From Hypomyces perniciosus (lineage: Eukaryota > Ascomycota > Sordariomycetes > Hypocreales > Hypocreaceae), in the NCBI GenBank assembly GCA_008477525.1, contig SPDT01000001.1, positions 124,001-188,000 of the forward strand: a stretch of 64,000 nt of DNA, written 5' to 3'. A model generated the notes under the pieces. The model did not search any database and was not told the origin of the DNA. It worked only from the letters and a program-made list of their open reading frames with translations. Both the position numbers and the translations under genes were made by a program. Positions 31,140-43,600 of the stretch are shown piece after piece (within the stretch, counting starts at the first letter, position 1; every line of letters begins with the position of its first letter).

Positions 31140-31857
31140 AGGTAGGCGGACTGCAGTTACGACACTTTCTATATGGCTCGAGAGGACGGACGCGCGTGTC
31201 GGTCTACTGAGAGGACAGGGTCTGGAGGAAGGCTATTGAGGATAGAGTCTCCAGGTTGGCTGTGGAAGTAGGCCTAAGGAGCAAACTGGTATTGACTTGC
31301 GAACCGGCAGTGCCCCGCAAAAGGGGCGGAATAGGATCCAAGGGGAGCAAGGTGGAGGTCTATGTAGGTAGATATGCTGCACCTCTATAAAGTATTTCTT
31401 GCAAATACAAATCAATACTTGGTCACCGGCAGATGGCGACAAATGGACGCCAAACTTAAAAGCAGTGCGAGCAGCAATACGGTTCGCAATAGTTACTGGC
31501 CGACTAGATGTTAATTAATTAGCCGCGGGAATGAATTGTATACCCTTTACCCTAACCCACCTTACGACCGACCCAACACACACTCACCACCTCGTGGGAC
31601 GAACAGCAGGCAACGCTTCAGCCGCTGAAGATAGGACGCTGAACACTTATAGAATCGCCTCTAAGCCGGCTTGCTAATAGAACTACTAACTACGAGAAAA
31701 CGTAAGAAATAAGGAGCGCAAAACAGCACAAACAGATGAAGGAGACTATATGGGCTTTAGGATACATGGCAAGGCTGGAGAAACACACATGTACACAATC
31801 TAAAGTTGCCCTTTCGGCCAGAGCTGCCGGGCGTAAATAAATAAATTGTAAATTGTA
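31140..31857 (+). mobile_element. LINE relic with full 3' UTR and tail
   Basis: About 31155-31240 echoes the WLERTDARVGLLRGQ peptide seen in the copies at 1880-1960 and 10622. 31430-31857 carries the end of the coding part (CGACAAATGGACGCC...), the 3' UTR and a tail ending AATTGTAAATTGTA. A MITE starts at the next base. Confidence 0.7.
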
Positions 31858-32311
31858 CAGTAGCGGCCGAAACCAGTGCCCGCCAATTGTGTGTTTAAAA
31901 ATTCTCTGGGCACGGACCAGACTGCTGCCTGCTGTAGCCACTACTATACAATAAAGCTTGGCAGATTGTTCTCTAACATTAGCCTAACAGAAGCCATTAG
32001 TGGCTTTTTAGTTATGGTAAGATTTTGATCGATCTTTCTGATTCTTAAAAGTCAGGAACAGCAACTTTAAAACACAGCACTTATGGATCTATTTCTTTCT
32101 TAATAAAGAGTTCAGAGCGGCTTTCGGCTGTTTCTTGCCGTTCCCTATTATATGATAATGACGAAATTACTAAGGTAATGTTATGTAAACATTAAGAAGG
32201 CACAGTTGGGCTGTATTCATAGAAGTACTGGATACGGAAATCAGAGGCATGATCTGTGCCCAAAAACTTTCGAAACATATAAAATGCGGACACTCATTTC
32301 GGCCTCTACTG
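31858..32311. mobile_element. 454-bp MITE, pogo/Tc1-like, copy 2
   Basis: Ends CAGTAGCGGCCGAAA... and the reverse complement of CAGTAGAGGCCGAAATGAGT; TA on both sides (31856-31857, 32312-32313). The interior matches copy 1 (4309-4769) in reverse orientation, for example GACTTTTAAGAATCAGAAAG against its partner. Like copy 1 it sits directly in a LINE tail. Confidence 0.85.
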
Positions 32312-32474
32312 TACCAACGGTCACAGTATCTGGCCATGACGCAATGGCAACAACTCAATCAAAATGTATTCAACTGTTCTGACATGTACACGCGGTTGTT
32401 GAACGCTCCGCCTGTCAATGAATAATGAGCCTGCGTGCTATGGAAACACGCCGTGGCGTAGTGGACCGCACACA

Positions 32475-32711
32475 TGTTGGAAAACACCAGTTACGTAGTC
32501 AGCTTGTTCACATCACGAAGATGGGGCGCCAGAATTCCACTCAATTGCTCCATAAGCTCTGCGCTCTCTTCCCCCTTCCTTGGACTCTCCTCCCGCCATT
32601 TTATCATAGAAGCAGAACGCCGCGCGTTCTGTTTCACCTCACGTCAGGTCACAGGTTCCCTTGCATACACATTTTTGCTTATTCCAACAACTAGACCGAC
32701 GTTATCCGACA
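32475..32711. mobile_element. solo LTR, family C, copy 2 (237 bp), ACACA duplication
   Basis: TGTTGGAAAACACCAGTTAC to GTTATCCGACA, flanked by ACACA at 32470-32474 and 32712-32716. The perfect target duplication fixes the ends. The similar copy at 24308 lacks a visible duplication. Confidence 0.9.
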
Positions 32712-32853
32712 ACACATCACTTTCTTGTAGGGCTTTGCAGAAAGCGTTGCAAGAAGTCGATTCTGGGCAGGGCTTTCTCGCACCTAGATTTCCGCTAGCA
32801 CAAAGTATAAGACTGCAGAATGGATCGACAAAGGCAACGCGTAAAAGAGATGA

Positions 32854-33879
32854 TCACCATCCGCCCGTGTTCCACGACCCCATGGGATGATTCATCTCGA
32901 ACCAGGTTTCGCGAGGTGACGCTGAACGTTTCCTTTTCGCTCTTTGTCGTTGGGCCTCCTTCTCCCGGTCAAAGCGTATACCCATAAATCTGAAGATTTT
33001 TGGAGCCGACGCAGTCGGCTGCCTGTCCATGAAGACTAGTTCTCGACCAACAGTCATGATCAGGTAGTCGTTACTGATGAATTGGAATACGAGTTCATAT
33101 TCTCCATGAAAACTCTTTAGCCGAAATTCCTCCTGACCTGCCGTTCTAGGTGGGGTGAATGAAGTGAGGTCGCAGCCACAGTCTGCATTGAAGTAAACGT
33201 GGCCATCGATCTGTGTCGCTTCGCCTGGCAATCGTTCGTCCTGATAATTCAAGTGATAAAACTCCACGTATTTAGGAGGGTACATATCCGAATTGTAACA
33301 ATGGTCCACATGATCGACGGAGTACAGGCTGAAATGCTTGCTCGTAATGAGGTCAACGCTGGGCATATCCCCGTCCGTGCTCTTCTCCATGCGACCATAT
33401 GCTTGTTGCACCTCTTTCTCCATTTTACTTTCAAATTTGCGTTGGGCTTCCTTCGCTTCTATTTCGCGTTCTCTTATGTCCCACAATTCGCGCTTTCGCT
33501 CTTCGCGTTCGCCCTTGAGCTCGTAGTAATAATCGGCATCGGACCCGTCGTATGATCTCTCTGTCAAGCTGTCGTTCGTGCCGTAGGAAGAAGACTTGGA
33601 TTCGCATTCAGAGGTCCCAGAGTCACATTTGCCATCCGAGGCTATGGAATTATTGTCCTCATCGGTTTTGCTGTTGGTTTCTTCAAGATCAGAGATATCT
33701 TCATCAAAGTCTTCCGGACACACGTCTCGATTTTCGTTGACGGTGAGAGCAACTAGACGATAATACCATCCTGGGAGATTCCGTCTTGGGGCAGCATTTG
33801 TTTTTCCGGATGCCACCTGGGGCTTTAGAGCACTCTTTGGATGCCACATATTTTGCAATAGTAATTGAAGGATCATCAT
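32854..33879 (-). CDS. unrecognised fungal protein, 341 aa, coiled coil
   Basis: The first ATG in the long frame is at 33879 (ATGATGATCC); the frame is open further up to 33915 but only with a GTG. An acidic, serine-rich part (DFDEDISDLEETNSKTDEDN) is followed by an E/R/K-rich coiled coil (ELKGEREERKRELWDIRERE, about residues 117-165). The C-terminal half is conserved-looking: YVEFYHLNYQDERLPGEATQ, a CGC pair, FQFISNDYLIMTVGRELVFM and a basic tail (RQRAKRKRSASPRE) that could direct it to the nucleus. I know no family name for it. An 83-bp tandem duplication lies just upstream. Confidence 0.6.
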   Translation of the reverse strand: MMILQLLLQNMWHPKSALKPQVASGKTNAAPRRNLPGWYYRLVALTVNENRDVCPEDFDEDISDLEETNSKTDEDNNSIASDGKCDSGTSECESKSSSYGTNDSLTERSYDGSDADYYYELKGEREERKRELWDIREREIEAKEAQRKFESKMEKEVQQAYGRMEKSTDGDMPSVDLITSKHFSLYSVDHVDHCYNSDMYPPKYVEFYHLNYQDERLPGEATQIDGHVYFNADCGCDLTSFTPPRTAGQEEFRLKSFHGEYELVFQFISNDYLIMTVGRELVFMDRQPTASAPKIFRFMGIRFDREKEAQRQRAKRKRSASPRETWFEMNHPMGSWNTGGW

Positions 33880-33957
33880 AACCTGGTTCCACAACGAGGG
33901 GTTGTGGACCGTCACTATGAATTATTGCCTGAGGCAGGAAAGCTATAGGGCAACCGT

Positions 33958-34130
33958 GAGTGGGTTACTCAAATGTAGCGGGCGGTAAGGACGAGAAAGC
34001 AGGAACACTGTGCGATATGCTTATGGCAGGCGGTGAATAAGAGTGGGTTGCTCAAATGCAGTAGGCGGTAAGAGCCAGGGACCAGCGGAGTACGAAGTAT
34101 ACTGTGCAGGTACGCTTATGGCAGGCGGTC
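33958..34130. repeat. two-unit tandem duplication upstream of the 33879 gene
   Basis: Unit 1 from 33958 (GAGTGGGTTACTCAAATG) and unit 2 from 34041 (GAGTGGGTTGCTCAAATG); both end with CTTATGGCAGGCGGT. Unit 2 has diverged and has a short insert. Likely in the promoter. Confidence 0.75.
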
Positions 34131-35111
34131 ACCGTTACAAAGAAATTTCCATACGTTGTCACAGCAACAGTTGCTCTCAGGCGGCTCTTTGTCCATGCTG
34201 CGAACTGACTGCCAACTATTCCCTTAGTCTAAGCCGCCTCAGACACAAGGCCCCTGCCATCTTTAGGTACTCTAATATCGCGATGAAGAAAACGAAACAA
34301 GCAAGCGAAGCATCACGGACAGTCGCCAACAGTTTTGACGATAATTGTTTCAGGATGAGCCAGAGAGTAATATACTCCCGTGCTCGTTAATAAGTGCAGT
34401 TTCATCGCCTAATAGACTGTCTAAGCATCTGCTCATCCATCATATTCATTAGCTAGTAGTGCCATCAATGGATCGCTTCGAGAGAAACAGACCCATTCCC
34501 CAACTTGCAAGCAAGCATTCCACCTCGTAGATATCACCCTCATCGCCTGTGTCATCCGGCTATCCTCATTGTTCCACATAGTATCCTTCAGCGTCTCAAA
34601 TCCCCTGTATAAACTGCAAACACCGCCATACCGCCCTCCTGCACACACTTAAGCACTACATTAGGAAATGGCCATTCGTCATGGCTGGCACTGACAGCAT
34701 GCCTGTATATCTGAAGGAGAGAGTTGAACTCTCCTGCCCTTCTCTTATTACCTAGCAGCGCCGGCTTGAGGTCTTAAATGTTATGCGGGGTAGCGAGGTG
34801 GCACTATATGTTACGCTTCTTGCAAGTAGTGGCCCCGACCTTGCAGCGCTTGCATTCCGGAACACCTTCATTACCATTATCATCCACCTCCCCCGACCCC
34901 TCTCCCTTTTTCACAATAGTCACCCTGAATGGAAGATGATGAATGTGCCTTACACTGCCTTCAGCAGCATCGCTAGGCTTGACGGCCGAAGGTCGTTAAT
35001 GACATCCAAAGGCACCTTTGCGAGTGTCTAATAGGCTGAGACAGGGGACGTATTGTCGCTCGTGTGGTCTTTTTTGACGAGTTATGCTGTTCATCGCCTT
35101 CATTCAAGCCA
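34131..35111. other. no recognised gene; one natural-looking minus ORF
   Basis: A minus-strand frame at 34433-34648 reads smoothly (VISTRWNACLQVGEWVCFSR) and may be an exon, but it has no ATG-based start, splice partner or known motif. Other frames here look like shadows. Confidence 0.35.
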
Positions 35112-36618
35112 CTACTCTTGGTTCATTTTGCGCCATTGTTGCTTGACTGCTGACGCCGTCCGTTCAAGCTTTGAAGCAATCCATGATTCTGACTTGTTCT
35201 CCCTTTTCCATGCTCTTAACCGGCATTCGTCGAGCGAGGACCATCGGCGGCGCTGGCCTGATACATTCCTGCTTTCACTGTTGATGCTTAGGGAATCATC
35301 ATTTTCATCGATGCTAGAGGTACTGTTGTCATCAATCTGACTGAATTGCTTGTCCATACGACTCAGAGAATCTTTATTTGAAGCCTCGTTCCAACCACCC
35401 TGAGGAGCTGTAGGTCGTCTGCGCAGGTCATATCGCCGTTTCAAGATGCTGCTTTCGGGTTGGGTGGGGTGTGTATTGTCCTCGGACGGTGGACTTTGCA
35501 ACAAGTACAGGGCTTCGAGGAGAGCTGAACGAAAAATTAGGCATGACCCGCATTGACCGGCTTGGACTGTTGGAGGATTAACGGGACCGCCATTTTGATC
35601 CATCGGTGAATGGATATTACGTTTGGGACAGCGGGCATGTGCATCCACAGCCAAGCTAAGTTCGCCACAAGTGCCGTTGTTGCTGTCACGGTTGTGGCGG
35701 GTTGACGATAGGTGATGACGAGACTCATCGTAAGCTCCATCCACATTGTCAACTGGTGCTGAGGCAACATTGCTGGCGCCTGGCTGGTGCAGCAAGGCGC
35801 CACATCCAGCAGTGGAAGACAATCTTAGTCGTTTCACCTCCGCTTGATTATTGGCGTCATTATCATCTTGGCCATCCCCCAGAGGTCGCTTCGTCTGCCT
35901 AGAAATAATCACGACATCTTGGCGTTGACAACCCTCATCATCACCAAGACGGTCCTCTGGAGAGGGACTCCCAAGAATTGTGATGGCATATGCAGATGTG
36001 CTTGAAGCTGGCGGGGAAAGCGAGGCATCACGGTGAAATCCACATAAGTCAATGTCGTGAGTTGGTCGGTCTGGCGATTGTATGGCGATGCCAGCTCTAG
36101 ACTCAATGAATCCTGTTTGCTCCACAACGTCATCGGCAACCTGTTGTCCTGTGGTAGAACCAAAAGTTGTTGCGGGAGGGGTTAGGTGAACTAGCATTGG
36201 GGACATTTTGTCTGCCTTTCTGTCCCTCTTTTCTTCATCTATGATCTTGTCAGTCTCCCCTATCGTACAAGTGTAGTAGGAAATAGCTACCTTGATTCTG
36301 GTCACCGTGTAGGATTGGTTCAACGGGCCAGGCCAATTGGTTGGCAGGACTGGATAAATCGCCCGCAAGGTCTTGGACTACTTCGCCATCCGTATTGGAA
36401 CCAGAGTACTGGTCCATGGAGTAAAGGCCGGATAGCATGTCATACGGGCAATCAAGACTGAAGTCTTCCATGTTATGGTGAGAAGGCAGGTTTATACCGC
36501 AAGCTTCTAGTGATGCGAAATCCTGTTTATGCGTGTTTGGTACAGGTGCTATTTGTTTTGGCTTTGGCGGCTTTTGCGACTTAGGAATATATGCTTTGAA
36601 TCTGAAGGGGGCAGCCAT
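35112..36618 (-). CDS. Myb/SANT-like domain protein, 484 aa, two exons
   Basis: Exon 1 is 36618-36291 (MAAPFRFKAYIPKSQKPPKP...), the intron 36290-36239 (GTAGCT...CATAG), and exon 2 is 36238-35112. The join is in phase and the total (1455 bases) is a whole number of codons. Most of the protein is S/T/P-rich and probably disordered, with a K/R patch (EVKRLRLSS) and LKRRYDLRRRP. The last 45 residues read RRRWSSLDECRLRAWKRENK and SESWIASKLERTASAVKQQW, a single Myb/SANT-like helix-turn-helix with the spaced tryptophans. Likely a nuclear DNA- or chromatin-binding factor; targets unknown. It looks intact. It is transcribed in the same direction as the gene at 32854-33879. Confidence 0.75.
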
Positions 36619-38624
36619 GGTGGATGATGGCAGGAATAGTGAGTATATTGTGATCGAAGACGGGAAAGAAAAAATGCGAGATAGTCCTTCCTATTTATCC
36701 AAGAGTCGACCTCTCCTCCCGGAGTTGCCAGCGGGGCTGTGAACAGACGTCGGCATTGCCAACTCTCCCCTGAAAGTCCCTGGCTGAGAGGAGAAAGCTG
36801 CTCACCCCACCCCCCTCCTTCCTACACAGATGGCTGCGACGATTTCTCATTCGTGTCATTGCGGCTACGACCACTTGCGCGTTCCGTTTGGTCTCATATG
36901 TAGATCAAAACGTAGAACCCGGTCTCAGAGTGGCGGAGCTTGCAGCTACGCGGCCAAGCCGGACCGGCGAAGCGAGAGCTTCGGGCCGAGCAACTTAGCG
37001 GGCCCGTTTGGAAACGCTGAGTTGCTCAGATCATGATTGGTCAACCCTTAGAGCATGGATACACATTCATGCTGTTGGCCCAAAACCCCTGGACCGAGCA
37101 CCTCACAGCATCTTCGTAATAGACCAATACATGATGTTGCATACGACGGGCTTATCCATAGAAGGCCCGACTTGGCCATTCTCACGTCGAGGGGTCTGTA
37201 CTAGCATCACACCTCCTTTCCGTTAGGTCAGCGGTCCAAAGATGTTCATCCGCCCATGCTGACGAGCTGTGCTGGACGTATTAAGATAGATAATCGCGTA
37301 GACAGTCATCAGCCCGCAAACGACGGAGATTGGCATGGTATCATTTCGCCCCCCCAAACCCCTCGTCATACGATTCTTGCGTCTTAGGCGTGAGGTGCTG
37401 TGAAGTTGCCATGGCCAGCAGGATTCAGGAGTTGATACGGCCCCCACGCTCCTTCCATTTTTGCGAGGCCAAGTCCACATCTTGTGAACTAATAGGCGGA
37501 GGGCGGAGCTGATGACCACGACCTTACGCCCCAAGGCCGGCTACTCCGAGCTTATGCTCTGTTCGGGCAGCACTTCACCTATCATCGCCCTGTCCTTGGT
37601 CATCTCATGATGCTAGATGAATGGCTTGAGCTAGAGGCTGCATAACGGTCAGAGTGATGCCCCATTCTTTGCGTAATCGGAATCGTCTTCAGCGTGGCCA
37701 TGCATTCGATATCGGGCAGGTTGAGGGTTACGCCACTCATTGGTCGAATCAGCGCGGACTAAGATCCATGGGCCCAAGTAAAATAGCGCAAAGGGAGGTT
37801 TCTGTGTTTCCCCTGAGACGACTAGGGAAATGGTGAGTTGGGTCTGGCCAATTGTTGGGCATGGGGACGTCAAGTCCGCATCAAGTGGTTGATCGCTTTC
37901 CAGGATGGACACTCGGAGTGTCCGTAAGCTGGAATGCTGCTCCATTTGTGACAATGTTAATTTCCCAAAACGGGCACTGCCTCGCCCTTATTCCCCTCTG
38001 TAAGTCAAATCCACACCACGGAGACCTGCTGAGAACTTGGTGGAGCATCCAGTGTTATGAGAGGGAGGCAGATACAACGTCAACGCCACTGCATGATGCC
38101 AGCGTCCGTGTCTATCCATTTTTTCCGTATATGGGCATCCCTTGTGATAAATTTTTGCCTTTTTGGGTAATTTTGAATAAGTCGTGGAGGGCCATCCACC
38201 CACATCAGCTTCGATCTTTCCGCTTGTGACAAGACGTGGATAGAGGTTGGTGGGGGAGAGTTGGTCTCATGAGATCAAGCAAGTGTCCGGGACGTAGACC
38301 AATTTCAGGGTACTATCATGGTAAAGAGGATACGGTTGAAGCGCCGGATTAAGTGCAGGTGTAATCATGGTTCTTGTCTGTTGTAAAAACCCATAATGAA
38401 GTTGCAAGACGTGTAGTTAGAAGATTAATCACGTGAGAGTGGGAACAGAAGGGAGGAAATAATGACATGAGAGGTACATGGCAAGAGGGAGGAGGGCCGG
38501 TCTTTTTATGGCCGACGCAAAAGCAGCGAGGGATGGAGGGGCCGAAAATTCCCCGATGAGGCATTTGCCAAATGTGGTGGGCCAAGACCACAATTTCCGG
38601 ATACAAACAAGCCGTCTGAATTTT
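36619..38624. other. no supported gene; possible fragments
   Basis: Between the Myb gene and the AT-rich block. A 101-codon minus frame (37649-37954) and a 125-codon plus frame (37852-38229) overlap, so at most one is real, and neither has a motif. GC content is normal right up to about 38620. Confidence 0.4.
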
Positions 38625-40346
38625 TACTAATATTAAATTAATTTAAAAGTATAAATAGCGATTTATTAATAAATAATTAGCTACTACTATTAAATATTAT
38701 AAAGTTAAAGGGAGCAAAGTACTGCGCAGTTTTAACTAGTTAATTAAAAACAGAAAACAAACTTATAACAGTATATATCTTGCAGTAAACAAGCAGTAAC
38801 ACTATTATTAAATAATACTAATTCTCTTTATCTTTAAACAGCACTTTATCGCAATCTTTTATAATAGTAGGATATACTTAAGGAAATATAGGAATTTCAG
38901 TATACTAGTATATTATATAGTAATTAGCTAAAAACTGCCTATTACAAATAAAGAAATATATACTAGAATAAAAGTATATATAATAGCAGCAATAGTAGTA
39001 AAAGAGTTTGCCTAATTAAGAGTAACTTAAAAGTTTAAGCGCTCTAAGTTTTAATAATAATACTGCTTATTTACTATAAACTCTTTCTCTTTTCACTCCT
39101 TAACTAAGCCTAACTTCTATTGCATTAATATAAGGTTCTTTTTACATTAAACTTATAGTAATACTATTATAAACTAGGTTTTTATTAGCTGCTATTATAT
39201 AATAAAAAAGTAATACTAAAGCATTTACTTTATTAATAAAGGACTTTTAAGAATATTAAATTAATGCCTTAACAGCATTATTAAATTAATAGGCAATTAA
39301 ATTATATAATTCATTATTTAAAAAACAATAAAAACATTTCTTAAAAGCAGCTAATATAATATAAATTAATATAAAAAGTTTTGCTTTCTAATAGTATAAA
39401 ACTTATATTTATTATTATAGTATTAGGGAGGTTCTTTTCTTAACTTTATATTCTATTTAATTAAAAGGTTAAAATAATAATAGTATAAGGCAGGGCGTTT
39501 ATAGTAAATTAGCAGTAGCTAATAGTTATATCTATATAAAAACACCTATTAAGTTAAATTGCCAGTAGCTTTATAGTATTTTACTGGTAAAGGTATAGTA
39601 ATCTTAAAGGGAGGGTATTTTAATAAAGATATAACTGAGATAGTATTAACTGCAAGTAAAGATAGGCTTACTATATTAAAGTTCTCAGATACTGCAAAAT
39701 TGCTATTATTTTCTAAAACTAGGCTATAAGTGTATTAAATAAAAAGTTATAGTAAAAAGTTAGCTATAGGAAACTTATAAAGCAGTAATATTTATCGCAA
39801 AAGGAAAAAAAGAATTTATAGTAGTAGGCTAAATTAAAAAAAGAAAACTGCTATTATATAATAAGTTAGCTAGTAATAAAAAGCGAGAGGAAGAAATATT
39901 TATAGAAAAAAGCGCCTATAAAGAGAGAGAGGGTAAAAGAGAGAGAGAGATAAAAAGAAAAAAAAGAAGGAAAAAAAAAAGTAAATAAAAGTTAAAGTTA
40001 TAAAAAAAAAAAAAGTAGGGCAAGAATATATATAGTGCATTTATATGCAATAGTAAATTAAAAGAAGAAAAATAAAGTAAATTACTTATATATTAGCAGT
40101 AAAGGGTTAGCTTATTATATAGGATTTCTCTGCTACCCTTTAAATCTAATTATATAAAAGCGTGCTTTTAAACTATAAAGTTAGAAACTTTTTAAGCTAT
40201 TAAATATACGCCAAAGTGTTTAAGTCTAGGGCTTAAAGAAGCGTTTATATAGGAAATAGTTACTGCTTAGTATAGCAATAGGGTATCAGAAGCCGGAAAG
40301 GAGCTGGTTAGATATAAAGTCCTCGCCAGTATTAAGGTCGATACTA

Positions 40347-40363
40347 TAAAAGGGGGGGCAGCC
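40347..40363 (+). other. polypurine tract before LTR family B
   Basis: AAAAGGGGGGGCAGCC lies directly before the LTR start at 40364. This marks the LTR as the 3' LTR of an element whose body extends leftward (38.6-40.35 kb, plus strand). The body is too decayed to classify. Confidence 0.65.
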
Positions 40364-40625
40364 TGTCAGGAGACCGGAAGCTCCAGAGCTCTTATAATAT
40401 TATATAGGCCAGAATATATATATAAAAGCAACTATAGTCCTTAAAGATATAGAACTTCAGAGACCAGTAAACTACTGCTGCTACACTTAACTACTAGTTT
40501 CTGGCTTATTACCTGCTTATTAGCATCTATCTCTCCTTTAAGTAACTGCTCTTTAACCTCCTTTACTCTTCCCTAGGGTCGCAGCCCCTCGCCCAATCTA
40601 TCTGCCTTAAAGAGGGTCTTTAATA
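40364..40625 (+). mobile_element. LTR, family B, decayed copy (262 bp)
   Basis: Begins TGTCAGGAGACCGG and aligns without a gap to 53614-53875. I count 31 differences, all in the direction C to T or G to A in this copy. Its end, AGGGTCTTTAATA, is the decayed form of AGGGTCTCTGACA. A TATA-like run lies at about 40420. Confidence 0.9.
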
Positions 40626-40639
40626 AATACTCTTTAATG

Positions 40640-43600
40640 CATTAAAGTATAATATTATTACTAAATATTTTATATATAGCTTAAAGTGCTATTTATTAAT
40701 AATATCCTTTAGGGGTCTATTTTAAGATCTGCCTAGTGTACTTAATCTTTCCCTGGTTATAGTTAACTTATCTATTAAGTGTATCTGCCTATTTATTCTT
40801 AGATCCTTTTTAATAGATTAGGATATAATTGAATTTTAAAAGGTATTCTATATAGTAAATCTATTTTCTAAAGAGTTATTAAACTATTGCGAAATATATA
40901 ATATTTTTATAGTTAATATATACTTTAACTTTATATATTCCTTTTAATAGGTAATATCGCTATTCCTTAAATGCAAGAATAATAGTAAGGAATTCTTTAT
41001 TATATATTAAGTAGTTTAGTTTTGCGTTATATAGTATTTAAAGTAAAAGGTAATAGGGTATAGTTTACTGTTTTTATCCTTTTAACTAAATTAAACTTTT
41101 ATAGTAAAGTTAAAGTATCTGTTTTAACTTCTATTTCTTTAAATAAGTTAAATATAATAAATATAGGTTTTTTTAAAATAAACTGCTTAAGTTTATTAAA
41201 TATATCCTATATATTTAATGCCTATAAAAACTTTTAATCCTTTTTAATAAGTTTATAGAGGGTTTATATAATATTTCTATAGCCTTTAATAAATTATTAG
41301 TAATAGTTAATAAGTTTTAAGAAGTTTTAAACTTCTTTAACTATTATAGGTATAGGCTAGTCTTTTACTATTTATACTTTTAATAGATTATGTAAATTTC
41401 TTTAAAGGTAATAATATACTTTAGGAAAGTAACTTTCTATATATAGAATTTATATTTCTCTAGCTCTATAAGTAGTTTAGTATTTTATAGTGTCTGTAAT
41501 ACTTTATAAATATATGCCTTATATTCTTTAAAGGTATTTAAGAAGATTAAAATATTATTTAAGTAAATAACTATAAAGATATTAAAGTACTCCTTTAATA
41601 TATTATTAATTATCTTTTAAAATATTATAGGGGCATTAGTGAGACTAAAAGGTATAACTAAGTATTTAAATAAACTATACTTAGTTTAAAAAGCAGTTAT
41701 TTATTTATATCCTTCCTTAATTCAGATAAAGTTATAAGCGCCTTTAAGGTCTAGCGCTATAAACTACTTTTTCCTATATAGTCTATCCTATAATTCCGTA
41801 ATTAACAGTAATAGAGTTCTGTCTTTAATAGTAGCTTCGTTAAGCTATCAGTAATCTATAACTAACTGTAATTTGCCTCCTTTCTTTAATATAAATATAA
41901 CAGGATAGCCTACTTTTAATAAAAAGGGTTAAATATACCTTTTAACTAATATATTGTTTAAATAGTCGCATAGGCTTTTAAGCTTTTTTTTATTTAGATT
42001 ATAAATCTTATAAAAGGTAATACTTACATTATCTTTAAGCTTAATTATATAGTCCTATTAGCTATATTCTAGTAGCTTTATATTAAGTATTTCCTTAAAT
42101 AGTTTATTATACTTCTAGTATTCTTTAAGGATATTCTATAGCCGTTCTATTAACGCTATTGTTTCGGGGCTTATTATATTAAGTATCTTATTAATATTAT
42201 TAAATATTTTCTATAAAAAGGCAATTATTCTTTAGATTTATTTATCTTTCCCTTTACTCTATTTAAGTTTTATTCTTAGGTAGATTGTTTCTGTAATTAA
42301 ATTAAAGGTAACTTTTTTAGTCCCTTTCTTTAGTATACTTAAGGGTTCTATACAGGATTTCTGTCCTGCAGCTAAGGCCTTTCTAATAGTTCCAATTGCT
42401 AGGGAAGCTTTGCTATTGCGCTAATAAAGCTAGCTGTTCTCTTAATCGATATTAAGGTTATTGCATTTTAATTAAAGATAACCGAGAATAATATTATACC
42501 TATCGATATTCGCTATATTATAAAGAACTACTCCCTTGCATTTAGCGATTTTAAGTTGTTAAAAGGGAGGGCTAAAAAGCAAGGATTTCTGTGTAATTGG
42601 GTAACCTTCCTATTCTGGCTAGACCCGGAATTAGGCCCGACGCTAGGACCGAGTTCCGGAGGAACTTCGGTGTAAGTCAGGAAATTTCTATGATCCTCAA
42701 CGATAACAATTGAGCTAGGATCGGCTACCCCGCCTACCCTAGACTCAATACAATGGGCATAATGGCCATTGTGAAAAATCTGACTAAAATGGTTTCCCGT
42801 TTATATAGCCGTAAGTCGATTTAACTGATTTTATATACAAATGAATTTTGCGGAAAATAGGAATACGGCCACAAACCCAATTCTGCCACCGCACACCTAT
42901 TATTAGGTCGGAGGACTATTGTAGAAGACAAAGCTATTGTTTATACAATCACTTCTACACCAGCCGCACATCACTAGATATTCTATAGCTTTCTAGCTAT
43001 TAGTTCAGTTATAATTCAATTATTTATCTATTATTAACCTAACTAGACTCTTAGTCATTTCCTTATTACTGTATTGTATGCAGCTTCCTAGAAGCTATAT
43101 ATAAATAAGGTTCAGTATAACCTCGTTATTTTAACATAAGTTTAAGATAATTAGTCTTTTACTTAACTTATCTGTTATTATACTTAAAGGCTCCTTTTTC
43201 TGCCTAATAAAGTTAGTATAGTTTGGTTTTCTCTTTTTAAGGCAATTATAGGCAATTTATAGCTATAGGTATAATAAAATTGCCTATTACTTTACTATCC
43301 ACTAATATATATAGCTGATATCCCTTAACTATTATCTTTAATTTAAGATATAGTAAATCCTTATTATTACTTTTATTGTCTAATATTTCAAGAGATATAA
43401 TTCATTAATTATTACCTTATAGCCCTTTTATAGGTAATATTAATTATTTCCTGATTCTTTTCTTTTTATATAGATTTTGTAGTTAGTTGGGGTTCTTTAA
43501 AGTAAATGCTACCTTCTCCTATTATAGGCAGTTCCTTTATAGGTAATAAAGTTAAACTGGTTTCTATATAGCTCTTTTATAATTTAATTAATCTCTTTGT

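Noticed and set aside
34705..34770. Possible tRNA, from a GTTGAACTCTCC T-arm-like word
   Set aside because: No acceptor or anticodon stem could be formed.
35112..36368. 418-codon single ORF as the whole Myb gene
   Set aside because: Its first 43 codons are intron and exon 1 in the wrong frame; the spliced model with ATG 36618 joins in phase.
38625..40340. Integrase of the minus-strand gypsy copy in the left part of the AT block
   Set aside because: I looked for HHCC-type pattern remnants on the minus strand and found none; a polypurine tract points to a plus-strand element.
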